Below are positions 31,012 through 41,576 of a stretch of DNA of 64,000 nt, one piece after another. The stretch is from Cupriavidus sp. MP-37. GTDB lineage: Bacteria; Pseudomonadota; Gammaproteobacteria; Burkholderiales; Burkholderiaceae. The position numbers and the translations under genes were made by a program. The stretch covers positions 496,001-560,000 of the forward strand of contig NZ_CP085344.1 of NCBI RefSeq assembly GCF_020618415.1, read 5' to 3'. Positions within the stretch are counted from its first letter, which is position 1, and every line of letters starts with the position of its first letter. A model generated the notes under the pieces. It was not told where the DNA came from. It worked only from the letters and a program-made list of their open reading frames with translations, and did no database searches.

Positions 31012-31128
31012 ATGAAAGTGCTGGCTTCTGTTAAGCGCATTTGCCGCAACTGCAAAATCATCAAGCGCAACGGTGTCGTGCGCGTGATCTGCTCGTCGGA
31101 TCCCCGCCACAAGCAACGCCAAGGCTAA
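31012..31128 (+). CDS. rpmJ: 50S ribosomal protein L36
   Basis: This 38-residue protein is complete from ATG 31012 to TAA 31126-31128 and was read directly from the sequence. It starts [20 protein letters not shown]. The zinc ligands Cys11, Cys14, Cys27 and His33 are all present, so it is the zinc-binding (C+) form. AGAGGA lies upstream. rpsM follows after 19 bases. Confidence 0.97.
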
Positions 31129-31147
31129 TCGGAAAGAGGATTGACGA

Positions 31148-31513
31148 ATGGCACGTATCGCAGGGGTTAACATCCCGAACCACAAGCATACCGAAATCGG
31201 CCTGACGGCTATTTACGGTATCGGCCGCTCGCGCGCCCGCAAGATTTGCGAGGCCACCGGTGTACCGTTTGACAAGAAGGTCAAGGATCTGACCGACGCC
31301 GACCTGGAAAAGCTTCGTGACGAAGTGGGCAAGGTCACGGTCGAGGGTGACCTGCGTCGTGAAACCACGATGAACATCAAGCGTCTGATGGACCTTGGTT
31401 GCTATCGTGGCATGCGTCACCGCAAGGGCCTGCCGATGCGCGGCCAGCGTACGCGCACCAACGCCCGTACCCGCAAGGGTCCGCGCAAGGCCGGCGTGGC
31501 TCTGAAGAAGTAA
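31148..31513 (+). CDS. rpsM: 30S ribosomal protein S13
   Basis: This 121-residue protein of the 30S head contacts the P-site tRNA and L5. It begins [20 protein letters not shown] and has the basic tail [19 protein letters not shown]. It opens the alpha gene group rpsM-rpsK-rpsD-rpoA-rplQ. Confidence 0.99.
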
Positions 31514-31537
31514 AGCCGAAGGCAGAGGAAGAAACTA

Positions 31538-31936
31538 ATGGCAAAAGGTCCGAATAACGCCGCTCGCGCGCGTAAAAAGGTCAAGAAGAACGTTGCCGAC
31601 GGCATTGCGCACGTCCACGCTTCGTTCAACAACACCATCATCACGATCACCGATCGCCAGGGCAACGCCCTGTCGTGGGCGACCGCCGGTGGCCAGGGCT
31701 TCAAGGGTTCGCGCAAGTCGACCCCGTTCGCTGCCCAGGTTGCTGCCGAGAACGCCGGCCGCGTGGCGCAAGACCAGGGCATCAAGAACCTGGAAGTGCG
31801 CATCAAGGGCCCCGGCCCGGGTCGTGAATCGGCTGTCCGCGCGCTGAACGCGCTGGGCATCAAGATCGCGATCATCGAAGACGTCACGCCGATTCCGCAC
31901 AACGGCTGCCGTCCGCCGAAGCGCCGCCGCATCTGA
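31538..31936 (+). CDS. rpsK: 30S ribosomal protein S11
   Basis: This 132-residue platform protein binds near the E-site mRNA. The conserved [19 protein letters not shown] and C-terminal [14 protein letters not shown] are present. A 303-base gap with several hairpins separates it from rpsD. Confidence 0.99.
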
Positions 31937-32002
31937 TGCGTTGGCGTGTCCGCAGCCGGCGGGTTTACCTGCCGGTTTCGGATATGGTAGTATCGCGCGT
32001 TC

Positions 32003-32036
32003 ACCTGCTGCATTTTAATGCGGCAGGTTTTCGTTT
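32003..32036 (+). terminator. Terminator-like hairpin after rpsK
   Basis: ACCTGCTGCATT pairs with AATGCGGCAGGT through one G-T pair, and is followed by a broken T-run (TTTTCGTTTT). It may be a partial terminator or attenuator before rpsD. Confidence 0.55.
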
Positions 32037-32193
32037 TGCGCCGGGGTAGTGTCTATCACTGCACATTGCAGTGCCGGCGTCTGTGTAAATGCTTGCAGCG
32101 ACTCTCCGGTAACGGAGCGCGCTTAATAAGCCCACCGTCCGTCACGGTCTGGCGCGTGCCTCGCGGCACCGCGGCAGCACTGCGTTGGCGGAC

Positions 32194-32220
32194 TCACGGC
32201 GCGTCCTGAAGGCGCCGTGA
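32194..32220 (+). promoter_or_regulatory. rpsD leader hairpin
   Basis: TCACGGCGC and GCGCCGTGA form a perfect 9-bp stem with a 9-base loop, ending about 20 bases before the rpsD start. S4 controls the alpha operon in enterobacteria by binding mRNA; a similar role here is only a possibility. Confidence 0.45.
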
Positions 32221-32239
32221 TCGATCAAAGGAAGACAAC

Positions 32240-32863
32240 GTGGCACGTTATACCGGCCCGAAGGCCAAACTTTCCCGCCGTGAAGGCACCGACCTGTTCC
32301 TGAAGAGCTCGCGCCGCTCGCTGGCCGACAAGTGCAAGCTGGACAGCAAGCCGGGCCAGCATGGCCGCACCTCGGGTGCTCGCACCTCCGACTACGGCAA
32401 CCAGCTGCGCGAAAAGCAGAAGGTCAAGCGCATCTACGGCGTGCTCGAGCGCCAGTTCCGCCGCTACTTCGCCGAAGCCGACCGCCGCAAGGGCAACACC
32501 GGCGAAAACCTGCTGCAACTGCTGGAATCGCGCCTGGACAACGTGGTGTACCGCATGGGCTTCGGCTCGACCCGCGCTGAAGCGCGCCAGCTGGTGTCGC
32601 ACAAGGCGATCCTGGTGAACGGCCAGACCCTGAACGTGCCGTCGGCGCAGATCAAGTCGGGCGACGTCATCACCATCCGCGAGCAGTCGAAGAAGCAGGT
32701 CCGTATCGCCGAGGCGCTGTCGCTGGCCGAGCAGTCGGGTTTCCCGACCTGGGTCGCCGTGGACGCCAAGAAGTTCGAAGGCACCTTCAAGCAAGTCCCG
32801 GATCGCGCCGATATCTCGGGCGACATCAACGAAAGCCTGATCGTCGAACTGTACTCGCGTTAA
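32240..32863 (+). CDS. rpsD: 30S ribosomal protein S4
   Basis: This 207-residue primary assembly protein has an S4 RNA-binding domain ([23 protein letters not shown], residues about 94-116). The start is GTG 32240 with AAAGGAAG upstream. It lies between rpsK and rpoA in the usual order. Strong hairpins flank it on both sides. Confidence 0.98.
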   Translation: MARYTGPKAKLSRREGTDLFLKSSRRSLADKCKLDSKPGQHGRTSGARTSDYGNQLREKQKVKRIYGVLERQFRRYFAEADRRKGNTGENLLQLLESRLDNVVYRMGFGSTRAEARQLVSHKAILVNGQTLNVPSAQIKSGDVITIREQSKKQVRIAEALSLAEQSGFPTWVAVDAKKFEGTFKQVPDRADISGDINESLIVELYSR

Positions 32864-32913
32864 TCCGCGAGCACCCGGCCCAGAGCTTGCGTTCGTCGCA
32901 AAGCTTCTCCTTC

Positions 32914-32942
32914 AGCCCGACGCGCTTCGCGCGCGTCGGGCT
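32914..32942 (+). other. Perfect 12-bp hairpin between rpsD and rpoA
   Basis: AGCCCGACGCGC and GCGCGTCGGGCT pair perfectly with loop TTCGC. No T-run follows. It is the strongest of the U-less intergenic hairpins in the window. Confidence 0.65.
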
Positions 32943-32945
32943 TCG

Positions 32946-32962
32946 CCCATCGTTACGATGGG
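32946..32962 (+). other. Second hairpin between rpsD and rpoA
   Basis: CCCATCG and CGATGGG form a perfect 7-bp stem with a TTA loop, three bases after the previous hairpin. No T-run follows. Confidence 0.5.
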
Positions 32963-33028
32963 ATTTCCAGGTTCCAAACGTCAGCCTTATCGGTGTAACG
33001 AGCCGAGGGTATTGAAAAGGACAACCTA

Positions 33029-34009
33029 ATGCAAACAGCACTCCTCAAGCCAAAAATCATCGCCGTCGAGCCTCTGGGCGACCATCACGCCAAAGTCGTG
33101 ATGGAGCCGTTCGAGCGCGGCTACGGCCATACGCTCGGTAACGCCCTGCGTCGCGTGCTGCTGTCGTCGATGGTCGGTTATGCCCCGACCGAAGTCACGA
33201 TCGCTGGGGTGGTCCACGAGTATTCCACCATCGACGGCGTGCAGGAAGACGTCGTCAACCTGCTGCTCAACCTGAAGGGCGTGGTGTTCAAGCTGCACAA
33301 CCGCGACGAAGTCACGGTGTCGCTGCGCAAGGATGGCGAAGGCGTGGTCACGGCCGCCGATATCGAGCTGCCGCACGACGTCGAGATCATCAACCCGAAC
33401 CACGTGATCGCCCATCTGTCGGCCGGCGGCAAGCTGGACATGCAGATCAAGGTCGAGCAGGGCCGCGGCTACGTGCCGGGCAACGTGCGCAAGTTCGGCG
33501 ACGAATCCGGCAAGGTCATCGGCCGCATCGTGCTGGACGCTTCGTTCTCGCCGGTGCGCCGCGTCTCGTACGCGGTGGAATCCGCCCGCGTGGAGCAGCG
33601 TACCGACCTCGACAAGCTGGTGATGAACATCGAAACCGACGGCGTGATCTCGCCCGAGGAAGCGATCCGCCAGTCGGCCCGCATCCTGGTCGACCAGCTG
33701 TCGGTGTTCGCCGCGCTGGAAGGCACCGAGTCGGCCGCCGAGGCCGCTTCGAGCCGCACGCCGCAGATCGACCCGATCCTGCTGCGCCCGGTCGACGACC
33801 TGGAGCTGACGGTGCGTTCGGCCAACTGCCTGAAGGCCGAAAACATCTACTACATCGGCGACCTGATCCAGCGTACCGAGAACGAACTGCTCAAGACCCC
33901 GAACCTGGGTCGCAAGTCGCTCAACGAGATCAAGGAAGTCCTCGCCTCGCGTGGCCTGACCCTCGGCATGAAGCTCGAGAACTGGCCGCCCGCAGGTCTG
34001 GAGAAGTAA
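33029..34009 (+). CDS. rpoA: RNA polymerase alpha subunit
   Basis: This 326-residue subunit nucleates polymerase assembly through its N-terminal domain ([20 protein letters not shown]) and binds UP elements and activators through its C-terminal domain ([20 protein letters not shown], then [16 protein letters not shown]). ATG 33029 is the standard start. It lies between rpsD and rplQ. Confidence 0.99.
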   Translation: MQTALLKPKIIAVEPLGDHHAKVVMEPFERGYGHTLGNALRRVLLSSMVGYAPTEVTIAGVVHEYSTIDGVQEDVVNLLLNLKGVVFKLHNRDEVTVSLRKDGEGVVTAADIELPHDVEIINPNHVIAHLSAGGKLDMQIKVEQGRGYVPGNVRKFGDESGKVIGRIVLDASFSPVRRVSYAVESARVEQRTDLDKLVMNIETDGVISPEEAIRQSARILVDQLSVFAALEGTESAAEAASSRTPQIDPILLRPVDDLELTVRSANCLKAENIYYIGDLIQRTENELLKTPNLGRKSLNEIKEVLASRGLTLGMKLENWPPAGLEK

Positions 34010-34048
34010 TTGCGGCGCGGGGCATCCGTCCCGCATCGCAGCAACCGT

Positions 34049-34064
34049 CCCGGCTTCGGCCGGG
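34049..34064 (+). other. UUCG-loop hairpin between rpoA and rplQ
   Basis: CCCGGC and GCCGGG pair around a TTCG tetraloop. No T-run follows, so it is likely an mRNA stability element or a minor feature. Confidence 0.45.
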
Positions 34065-34144
34065 GCATGTATGACTACCGGCCCGCGTCCAGCCGCATCG
34101 GACGATAGAAGAGCTGGTCAAACACTTAACTGAAAGGAATCATC

Positions 34145-34540
34145 ATGCGTCACCGTCATGGTCTGCGGAAACTGAACCGCACCTCGTCGCACCGTCTCGC
34201 GATGCTGCGCAACATGTCCAACTCGCTGTTCCAGCACGAGCTGATCAAGACCACCGTGCCCAAGGCCAAGGAACTGCGCAAGGTCGTCGAGCCGCTGATC
34301 ACGCTGGCCAAGAAGGACACCGTTGCCAACCGCCGCCTGGCCTTCGCCCGCCTGCGCGACCGCGACATGGTCACCAAGCTGTTCACCGAACTGGGCCCGC
34401 GCTACGCCACCCGTCCGGGCGGCTACACCCGCATCCTGAAGTTCGGCTTCCGTCAGGGCGACAACGCGCCGATGGCGCTGGTCGAGCTGGTGGATCGTCC
34501 GGAAATCACCGAAGCCCCGGCCGAAGAAGCCGCGGAATAA
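34145..34540 (+). CDS. rplQ: 50S ribosomal protein L17
   Basis: This 131-residue protein near the tunnel exit begins [20 protein letters not shown]. It has an acidic C-terminal extension ([10 protein letters not shown]). It ends the alpha operon and is followed by a good terminator. Confidence 0.99.
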   Translation: MRHRHGLRKLNRTSSHRLAMLRNMSNSLFQHELIKTTVPKAKELRKVVEPLITLAKKDTVANRRLAFARLRDRDMVTKLFTELGPRYATRPGGYTRILKFGFRQGDNAPMALVELVDRPEITEAPAEEAAE

Positions 34541-34596
34541 GTGCGTTTCCTGCCTGCGGCCGTCGCGCGACGGTTGCGGGTACACCGCTTACAATC

Positions 34597-34628
34597 GAGC
34601 CAGGCATGCGCCTGGCTCTTTTGTTTTG
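34597..34628 (+). terminator. Intrinsic terminator after rplQ
   Basis: GAGCCAGGC and GCCTGGCTC form a 9-bp stem with an ATGC loop, followed by TTTTGTTTTG. It ends the ribosomal gene block. Confidence 0.88.
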
Positions 34629-34664
34629 TGCGGGTCGGCGGCGGCCGGTCGAGGGAGAGTGTCG

Positions 34665-35090
34665 ATGCAAAGCCATACTGAGCAGGGTGCCGGTCCGGAC
34701 GAGGTGCTCGTCGTCGTCACCAATGCACCCGATGCCGATACCGCGGCGCGCTTGTCGCGGGCCGTGCTGCAGGCGCGCGCCGCGGCCTGCGTGAACCGTC
34801 TGGCGCCGGTCGAATCCGAGTACTGGTGGCAGGGCAAACTCGAGCAGGCGCAGGAATGGCCGCTGCTGATCAAGACCACGCGCGCACGCTACGCTGCGCT
34901 CGAGGCCGTGATCCGGCAACATCACCCCTATGACGTGCCGGAGCTGCTCGCGCTGCCGGCGTCGGCGGGCTACGGGCCTTACCTGGAATGGGTGCGCAGC
35001 GAGACCGCCGCGCCGGGCGGCGACGCCCGCGGCGCAGCACCGGGTACAGCAGCACCCCAGGATCCAAGCAAACAGGAATCGGCTTCATGA
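34665..35090 (+). CDS. cutA: Divalent-cation tolerance protein CutA
   Basis: This 141-residue protein is a small trimeric CutA1-family member linked to metal (copper) tolerance. The signature runs from CVNRLAPVESEYWWQGKLE to HPYDVPELLALP, with a variable Ala/Pro/Gly-rich tail. ATG 34665 follows GAGGGAGAG. Its stop overlaps the dsbD start (ATGA), the same cutA-dsbD pairing known from enterobacteria. Confidence 0.95.
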   Translation: MQSHTEQGAGPDEVLVVVTNAPDADTAARLSRAVLQARAAACVNRLAPVESEYWWQGKLEQAQEWPLLIKTTRARYAALEAVIRQHHPYDVPELLALPASAGYGPYLEWVRSETAAPGGDARGAAPGTAAPQDPSKQESAS

Positions 35091-36994
35091 ACATCGGGTT
35101 GGCACGGCGGGCGGACACGCCCGTGCAGAGATGGGCGCGGCATATTGCCGCAGCGCTGCTGGCGGCGCTGGCCTGGCTATGCCTGGCGGGCAGCCTCCAC
35201 GCCGCCACCGAGGACGACTTCCTGCCGCCCGAGCAAGCCTTTCGCTTTGCCGCCAGCCAGCCCGACGACCAGACCATCGAGGTGCGCTTCGAGGTCGCGC
35301 CGGGCTACTACATGTACCGCGAGCGCTTCGCCTTTGCCGCGCAGCCGGCCGATGTGAAGCTGGGCGCGCCGGCCTATCCCCAGGGCAAGGTCAAGTTCGA
35401 CGAGACCTTCGGCAAGGAGATGGAGACCTACCGCGACACCGTGGTCATCCGCATCCCGGTCGCGGCCGCGCCCGCCGACGGCAAATGGACGCTGACGGTG
35501 ACTTCGCAGGGCTGTGCCGACAAGGGCCTGTGCTATCCGCCGATGGAAAGCGTCTACAAGGTGGGCGGCAGCGCACTGGCCGACCTGTTCGGCAAGCGCG
35601 GCCGCAGCGATGCAGCGGCGGCCGCGCCGGCGCCGGCACCCGCCCCGCAGGCCGCGCCGTCGGCATTGCGCGCAGACGATAGCGACCGCATCGCCGGCGC
35701 GCTGGCCAGCCGCAACTTGGGCCTGGTCGGCGCACTGTTCTTCGGACTGGGCCTGCTGCTGACCTTTACGCCGTGTGTGCTGCCGATGGTGCCGATCCTG
35801 TCGTCGATCGTGGTGGGCGAGCACGTCACGCGCGGCCGCGCACTGGTGGTCTCGCTGGCCTATGTGCTGGGCATGGCGGTGGTGTACACCGCGGTCGGCG
35901 TTGCCGCGGGGTTGCTGGGCGAAGGGCTGTCAGCCGCGTTGCAGACGCCGTGGGTGCTGGGCGCCTTCGCGGCGCTGATGGTGGCGCTGGCGCTGTCGAT
36001 GTTCGGCCTGTACGAGCTGCAGCTGCCGCAGCGCTGGCAGACCCGGCTGACGGAATCGTCCAACCGCCGCCAGGGCGGCCAGGTGGCTGGCGCCGCGGCG
36101 ATGGGGGCGATTTCCGCGCTGATCGTCGGGCCGTGCGTGACCGCGCCGCTGGCGGGCGCGCTGGCCTATATCGCGCAGAGCCGCGATGCCGTGATCGGCG
36201 GCGCGGCGCTGTTCGCGATGGCGCTGGGCATGGGCGTGCCGCTGGTGCTGGTGGGCGTGGGCGCGGGCAACCTGCTGCCGCGCGCCGGCCGCTGGATGGA
36301 GGTGACCAAGCGCTTCTTCGGTTTCCTGCTGCTGGGCGTGGCGCTGTGGATGCTGGCGCCGGTGCTGCCGGCGTGGACCACGATGCTGCTGCTGGCGGCG
36401 CTGCTGCTGGTGGCGGCGGTGTTTCTCGGCGCCTTCGACGGCCTGGGGCCGGATCCGCGCAACCTGGTGCGGGTGGGCAAGGGCGTGGGCGTGCTGTTTG
36501 CCATCGCCGCCGCGATCGTGCTGATCGGCGTGGCCTCGGGCGGGCGCGATCCGCTGCAGCCGCTGTCGCACCTGAGCGTGGCGCGCACTGGCGGCGAAGG
36601 CGCAGACGCTGCGCAGGCGGTGCGCTTCGAGCGCGTGAGCAGCGTGGCCGAGCTCGACGCGCGCGTGGCGCAGGCCGCCGCCGCGGGCAAGCCGGTGCTG
36701 CTGGATTTCTATGCCGACTGGTGCGTCAGCTGCAAGGAAATGGAGCGCATGACCTTCGTCGATCCGCGCGTGCGCGCGCGGCTGTCGGAGCTCGTGCTGC
36801 TGCAGGCGGACGTGACCGCCAACAATGCCGACGACAAGGCCTTGCTCAAGCGCTTCGGGCTGTTCGGGCCGCCCGGCATCATCCTGTTCGGGCCGGATGG
36901 GCGCGAGCGCCCGGTGCGCGTGATCGGCTACCAGTCGGCCAACCGCTTCTTGGAAAGCCTGGAGCGCGCGTTCGGCACGCGTACACGGACCTGA
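35087..36994 (+). CDS. dsbD: Thiol:disulfide interchange protein DsbD
   Basis: This 635-residue inner-membrane reductase carries electrons from cytoplasmic thioredoxin to periplasmic DsbC/DsbG and cytochrome maturation proteins. A signal peptide covers about residues 1-40. The alpha domain has Cys143 and Cys149, the eight-segment membrane beta domain has Cys230 (FTPCVLPM) and Cys350 (GPCVTAPL), and the thioredoxin-like gamma domain has Cys546/Cys549 (WCVSC). All six redox cysteines are present. It is translationally coupled to cutA. Confidence 0.97.
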   Translation: MNIGLARRADTPVQRWARHIAAALLAALAWLCLAGSLHAATEDDFLPPEQAFRFAASQPDDQTIEVRFEVAPGYYMYRERFAFAAQPADVKLGAPAYPQGKVKFDETFGKEMETYRDTVVIRIPVAAAPADGKWTLTVTSQGCADKGLCYPPMESVYKVGGSALADLFGKRGRSDAAAAAPAPAPAPQAAPSALRADDSDRIAGALASRNLGLVGALFFGLGLLLTFTPCVLPMVPILSSIVVGEHVTRGRALVVSLAYVLGMAVVYTAVGVAAGLLGEGLSAALQTPWVLGAFAALMVALALSMFGLYELQLPQRWQTRLTESSNRRQGGQVAGAAAMGAISALIVGPCVTAPLAGALAYIAQSRDAVIGGAALFAMALGMGVPLVLVGVGAGNLLPRAGRWMEVTKRFFGFLLLGVALWMLAPVLPAWTTMLLLAALLLVAAVFLGAFDGLGPDPRNLVRVGKGVGVLFAIAAAIVLIGVASGGRDPLQPLSHLSVARTGGEGADAAQAVRFERVSSVAELDARVAQAAAAGKPVLLDFYADWCVSCKEMERMTFVDPRVRARLSELVLLQADVTANNADDKALLKRFGLFGPPGIILFGPDGRERPVRVIGYQSANRFLESLERAFGTRTRT

Positions 36995-37019
36995 GGCGGA
37001 CCTGAGGCGCACCTGAGGC
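36987..37019 (+). repeat. Three tandem 11-bp repeats across the dsbD stop
   Basis: GGACCTGAGGC, GGACCTGAGGC and GCACCTGAGGC lie head to tail. The first contains the dsbD TGA stop; because the unit is 11 bases, the three TGA triplets fall in three different frames. Confidence 0.85.
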
Positions 37020-37035
37020 GTACCCAGGGCTGCGG

Positions 37036-38265
37036 CTAGCGCTCCAGTTGCCGCGCCAGCGCCCACAGCGCCGCCAGTACCACCGCCACCGCGCCCATCA
37101 GGCCGATCGACCACCAGAAGCCCTGCGGCTCCTGCAGCCAGGGCATGCGCTCGAAGTTCATGCCGAAGACGCCGGTGATCAGCGTCAGCGGCATGAACAG
37201 CGCCGTGATCAGCGTCAGCGCGCGCATGGTGCGGTTGGTCCGGTGCGCCACCGCCGAGAAGTGGATCTGCACCGCCGATTCGATCGAGTCCTCCAGCCGC
37301 CGCGCGTGCGCCAGCACCCGCTGGATATGCTCCATTACGTCGTTGATGCGCACCAGTAGCACCTCGTCGCGCCCCGGCGCATTGGCCGCGCCGCCGGCCT
37401 GGTCGCTGCTGTAGCGGTTGTCGAGCAGGCTGTCGCGGAATTCCTGCAGCGCGTCGCGCTGCTCCTCGCTCAGGTGTTCCAGCTTGCGCAGCTGGATGCG
37501 CGCATCGAGCAGGCCCTCCCAGCTGGAGAAGCTGCGGCGCGAGTTCAGCAGCGCGCGCTGCCAGCGGTCGAGCTGGCGCGTCAGCGGCGCGCGCAGTTCC
37601 AGGTAGCGGTCGACCATGGCGTTGAGCAGCCGCAGCATCAGGTCTTCGGGCCGGCTCGGCGGACGGATGCCGTGCAGCAGCGACTGGCCGTTGCCACGCG
37701 CGGGCGCGGCTTGCGGGCGCGGGGCCTGGCACAGCTCGAGCAAACGCTGCCGCACCTGGTCGATGGTGCGCGACGGCCCCGAGCGCACCGTCACCAGCAC
37801 GGTGTCGAACATGAAGAAGGTGACCGGCTGGGTGTCGATCTTTGCCAGCGCCGGCAGGAAGCCCGGCGCATAACGCTTCTGGCGGGCCGCTGCCTCGGCC
37901 GCGGCCGGCTTGGTGGTGCCGGCGGGGCCGGTGGTGCCGGCCGCGTCCTGCGGTTCGGCCTCGGCAATGGCGCGGCTGGTTTCGAAGGTCAGCTTGCGGA
38001 AGATCACCATGTCGTACGCATGGGTCGTATCGAAGTACGACGGATGCGCGGCGTTGGTGGCGTCGGCCAGGTGCAGGTCGAGGATGGGCGCGCCGGCAAG
38101 CTGGCGCACCTGCTCGCGCCATGCATCGGGCGCCGCGGTGACTTCGTCGGTGGAAAAATCCGCCCACACGAACAGCGACGCGGCATTGCCCGACAGAAAG
38201 CTGGCGGCCTCGGCGAGCGAGGCGAGCGGGTGTACCTGGCTGGCGGAGAACCCTAGCAATTCCAT
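37036..38265 (-). CDS. corA: CorA-family magnesium/divalent cation channel
   Basis: This 409-residue protein has a large cytoplasmic N-terminal domain, a long helical stalk (residues about 200-340) and two C-terminal membrane segments. The CorA signature GMN (GVFGMNFE) stands at the end of the first. A low-complexity Ala/Gly/Thr insert lies near residues 105-130. It is 21 bases downstream of hemB on the same strand and probably shares its transcript. Confidence 0.93.
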   Translation of the reverse strand: MELLGFSASQVHPLASLAEAASFLSGNAASLFVWADFSTDEVTAAPDAWREQVRQLAGAPILDLHLADATNAAHPSYFDTTHAYDMVIFRKLTFETSRAIAEAEPQDAAGTTGPAGTTKPAAAEAAARQKRYAPGFLPALAKIDTQPVTFFMFDTVLVTVRSGPSRTIDQVRQRLLELCQAPRPQAAPARGNGQSLLHGIRPPSRPEDLMLRLLNAMVDRYLELRAPLTRQLDRWQRALLNSRRSFSSWEGLLDARIQLRKLEHLSEEQRDALQEFRDSLLDNRYSSDQAGGAANAPGRDEVLLVRINDVMEHIQRVLAHARRLEDSIESAVQIHFSAVAHRTNRTMRALTLITALFMPLTLITGVFGMNFERMPWLQEPQGFWWSIGLMGAVAVVLAALWALARQLER

Positions 38266-38286
38266 AGGCGCGCCATCCGTCGGCCG

Positions 38287-40231
<1,945 letters not shown>

Positions 40232-40728
40232 GCGCTAGAGCGGTAGGGCGGGCCGCGGAGGCCGCGCAAGCGCGTGCCGGGGCCGGGGTCTCGCCAGGGT
40301 GGGATGGCTGCGGCCTGGGCCGCCCGCCGGGGTTGATCTGGCGCAGCCGCAAGCAGGCACGACAAGGCGCAAGGCATCAATCCGGCACTTAACTTATTGT
40401 ACAATACGCCGGTTTACGGTCTCCTGAGCGGGTGACGCGTGGCATCCATGCCGCGTGCCTCGGCTGCCGTCGTCCGGGCGGGAAGCCTAGTGTGTCGTTC
40501 CATCGTGGGCAAGGCCTTGCCCCGCGTTGCGCGTTTGCACCGGACGGTGCGGCGGCCGCGGGAGCGGGCTGGCGGGGTCTGCCGCCACGGCCAGCGTTGC
40601 GCGGATCGGTCAGCCGCACGCGGGTCGCCACGATTCCCAGCCTTTTGCACCGGCGCGTCCTCACCGCCGGCAAAGCGCCGGAGCGGCACGCATCACGGTA
40701 TCCAAAACAATTCAGAGAAGGTGTGCGA
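40232..40728. other. Divergent intergenic region engB / cytochrome c4
   Basis: This 497-base gap has no convincing gene. The cytochrome frame stays open upstream to 40432, but that part lacks a ribosome site and reads as low-complexity Arg/Gly. It holds a perfect 12-bp palindrome TATTGTACAATA (40395-40406), whose TACAAT could serve as a -10 box in either direction. Confidence 0.5.
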
Positions 40729-41388
40729 ATGAACCGCATTGCGAAGATTCTGGGTGTCCTGGCTCTGGCCGTTCCTGCCGCCGCCCTTTCCGGTCTGGCA
40801 TCTGCCGCAGAGCAGGCCGCCGCGAAGGCGGACCCGGCCAAGGGTGAAACGCTGTACACGCAAGGTGCCCCTGATCGCAATGTGCCCGCCTGCCTGAGCT
40901 GCCACGGTGCCGCCGGCAACAGCGCGGCCGCCGCCAACCCGAAGCTGGCCGCGCAGCATCCCGAGTACGTCCACAAGCAGCTGGCCGACTTCAAGGCCAA
41001 GACCCGCAACAATGCAATCATGGTGCCGATGGCGTCGGTGCTGACCGACGAGGAAATGCGCAACGTCGGCGCCTACCTGGCCAAGCAGTCGCTCAAGCCG
41101 GCCACCGCCAAGAACAAGGACAGCATCGAAGCCGGGCAGAAGATCTACCGCGCCGGCATCGCCGCCAAGGGCGTGCCGGCCTGTGCCGCCTGCCATGGCC
41201 CCGCCGGCGCAGGCATTCCGGCGCAGTATCCGCGCATCGGCGGCCAGTGGGCCGACTATACCGAGGCACAACTGGTGGCATTCCGCCAGGGCACCCGCAA
41301 GAACAACCCGGTCATGACGACCATCGCCGCCAAGATGTCGGATGCCGAGATCAAGGCGGTGGCGGACTACGTCGCCGGGGTTCGCTGA
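40729..41388 (+). CDS. Di-haem cytochrome c4
   Basis: This 219-residue periplasmic protein has a signal peptide (MNRIAKILGVLALAVPAAAL, cleavage after ASA about residue 27). Two haem c sites, CLSCHG and CAACHG, and distal Met candidates in each half give a duplicated cytochrome c4 fold that carries electrons to terminal oxidases. ATG 40729 follows AGAGAAGG. The System II haem-ligation genes resB and ccsA lie just downstream. Confidence 0.93.
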   Translation: MNRIAKILGVLALAVPAAALSGLASAAEQAAAKADPAKGETLYTQGAPDRNVPACLSCHGAAGNSAAAANPKLAAQHPEYVHKQLADFKAKTRNNAIMVPMASVLTDEEMRNVGAYLAKQSLKPATAKNKDSIEAGQKIYRAGIAAKGVPACAACHGPAGAGIPAQYPRIGGQWADYTEAQLVAFRQGTRKNNPVMTTIAAKMSDAEIKAVADYVAGVR

Positions 41389-41576
41389 CGATCCGGGATT
41401 CCGCGACGCTGGCGCCTGCGCGCGCCGGCGCACCGGTTGAGCGGCCGCCGCCGGATGGCGCGGCCAGGCATGCAACCGAACGCGCTTGTCACAATCGAAA
41501 AGGGTGGCCTGCTTGCCAAAGCATGTCCACCCTTTATTCATTTCCAGGCCGTACGCTGTTTTAGGTTTCACTGCAC

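Larger units (their letters stand above)
31937..32239 (+). other. Structured intergenic region rpsK-rpsD
   Basis: This 303-base gap has no supported gene but holds four inverted repeats. An 8-bp stem is at 31956-31975. A terminator-like hairpin is at 32003-32036. CACTGCA/TGCAGTG is at 32057-32073. A perfect 9-bp stem is at 32194-32220. TTTACC (31964-31969) and TAGTAT (31988-31993), 18 bases apart, are a possible promoter. Confidence 0.55.

Noticed and set aside
40432..40728. N-terminal extension of the cytochrome c4 gene
   Set aside because: The frame is open, but the signal peptide starts at 40729 next to a ribosome site and the upstream part reads as low-complexity Arg/Gly.
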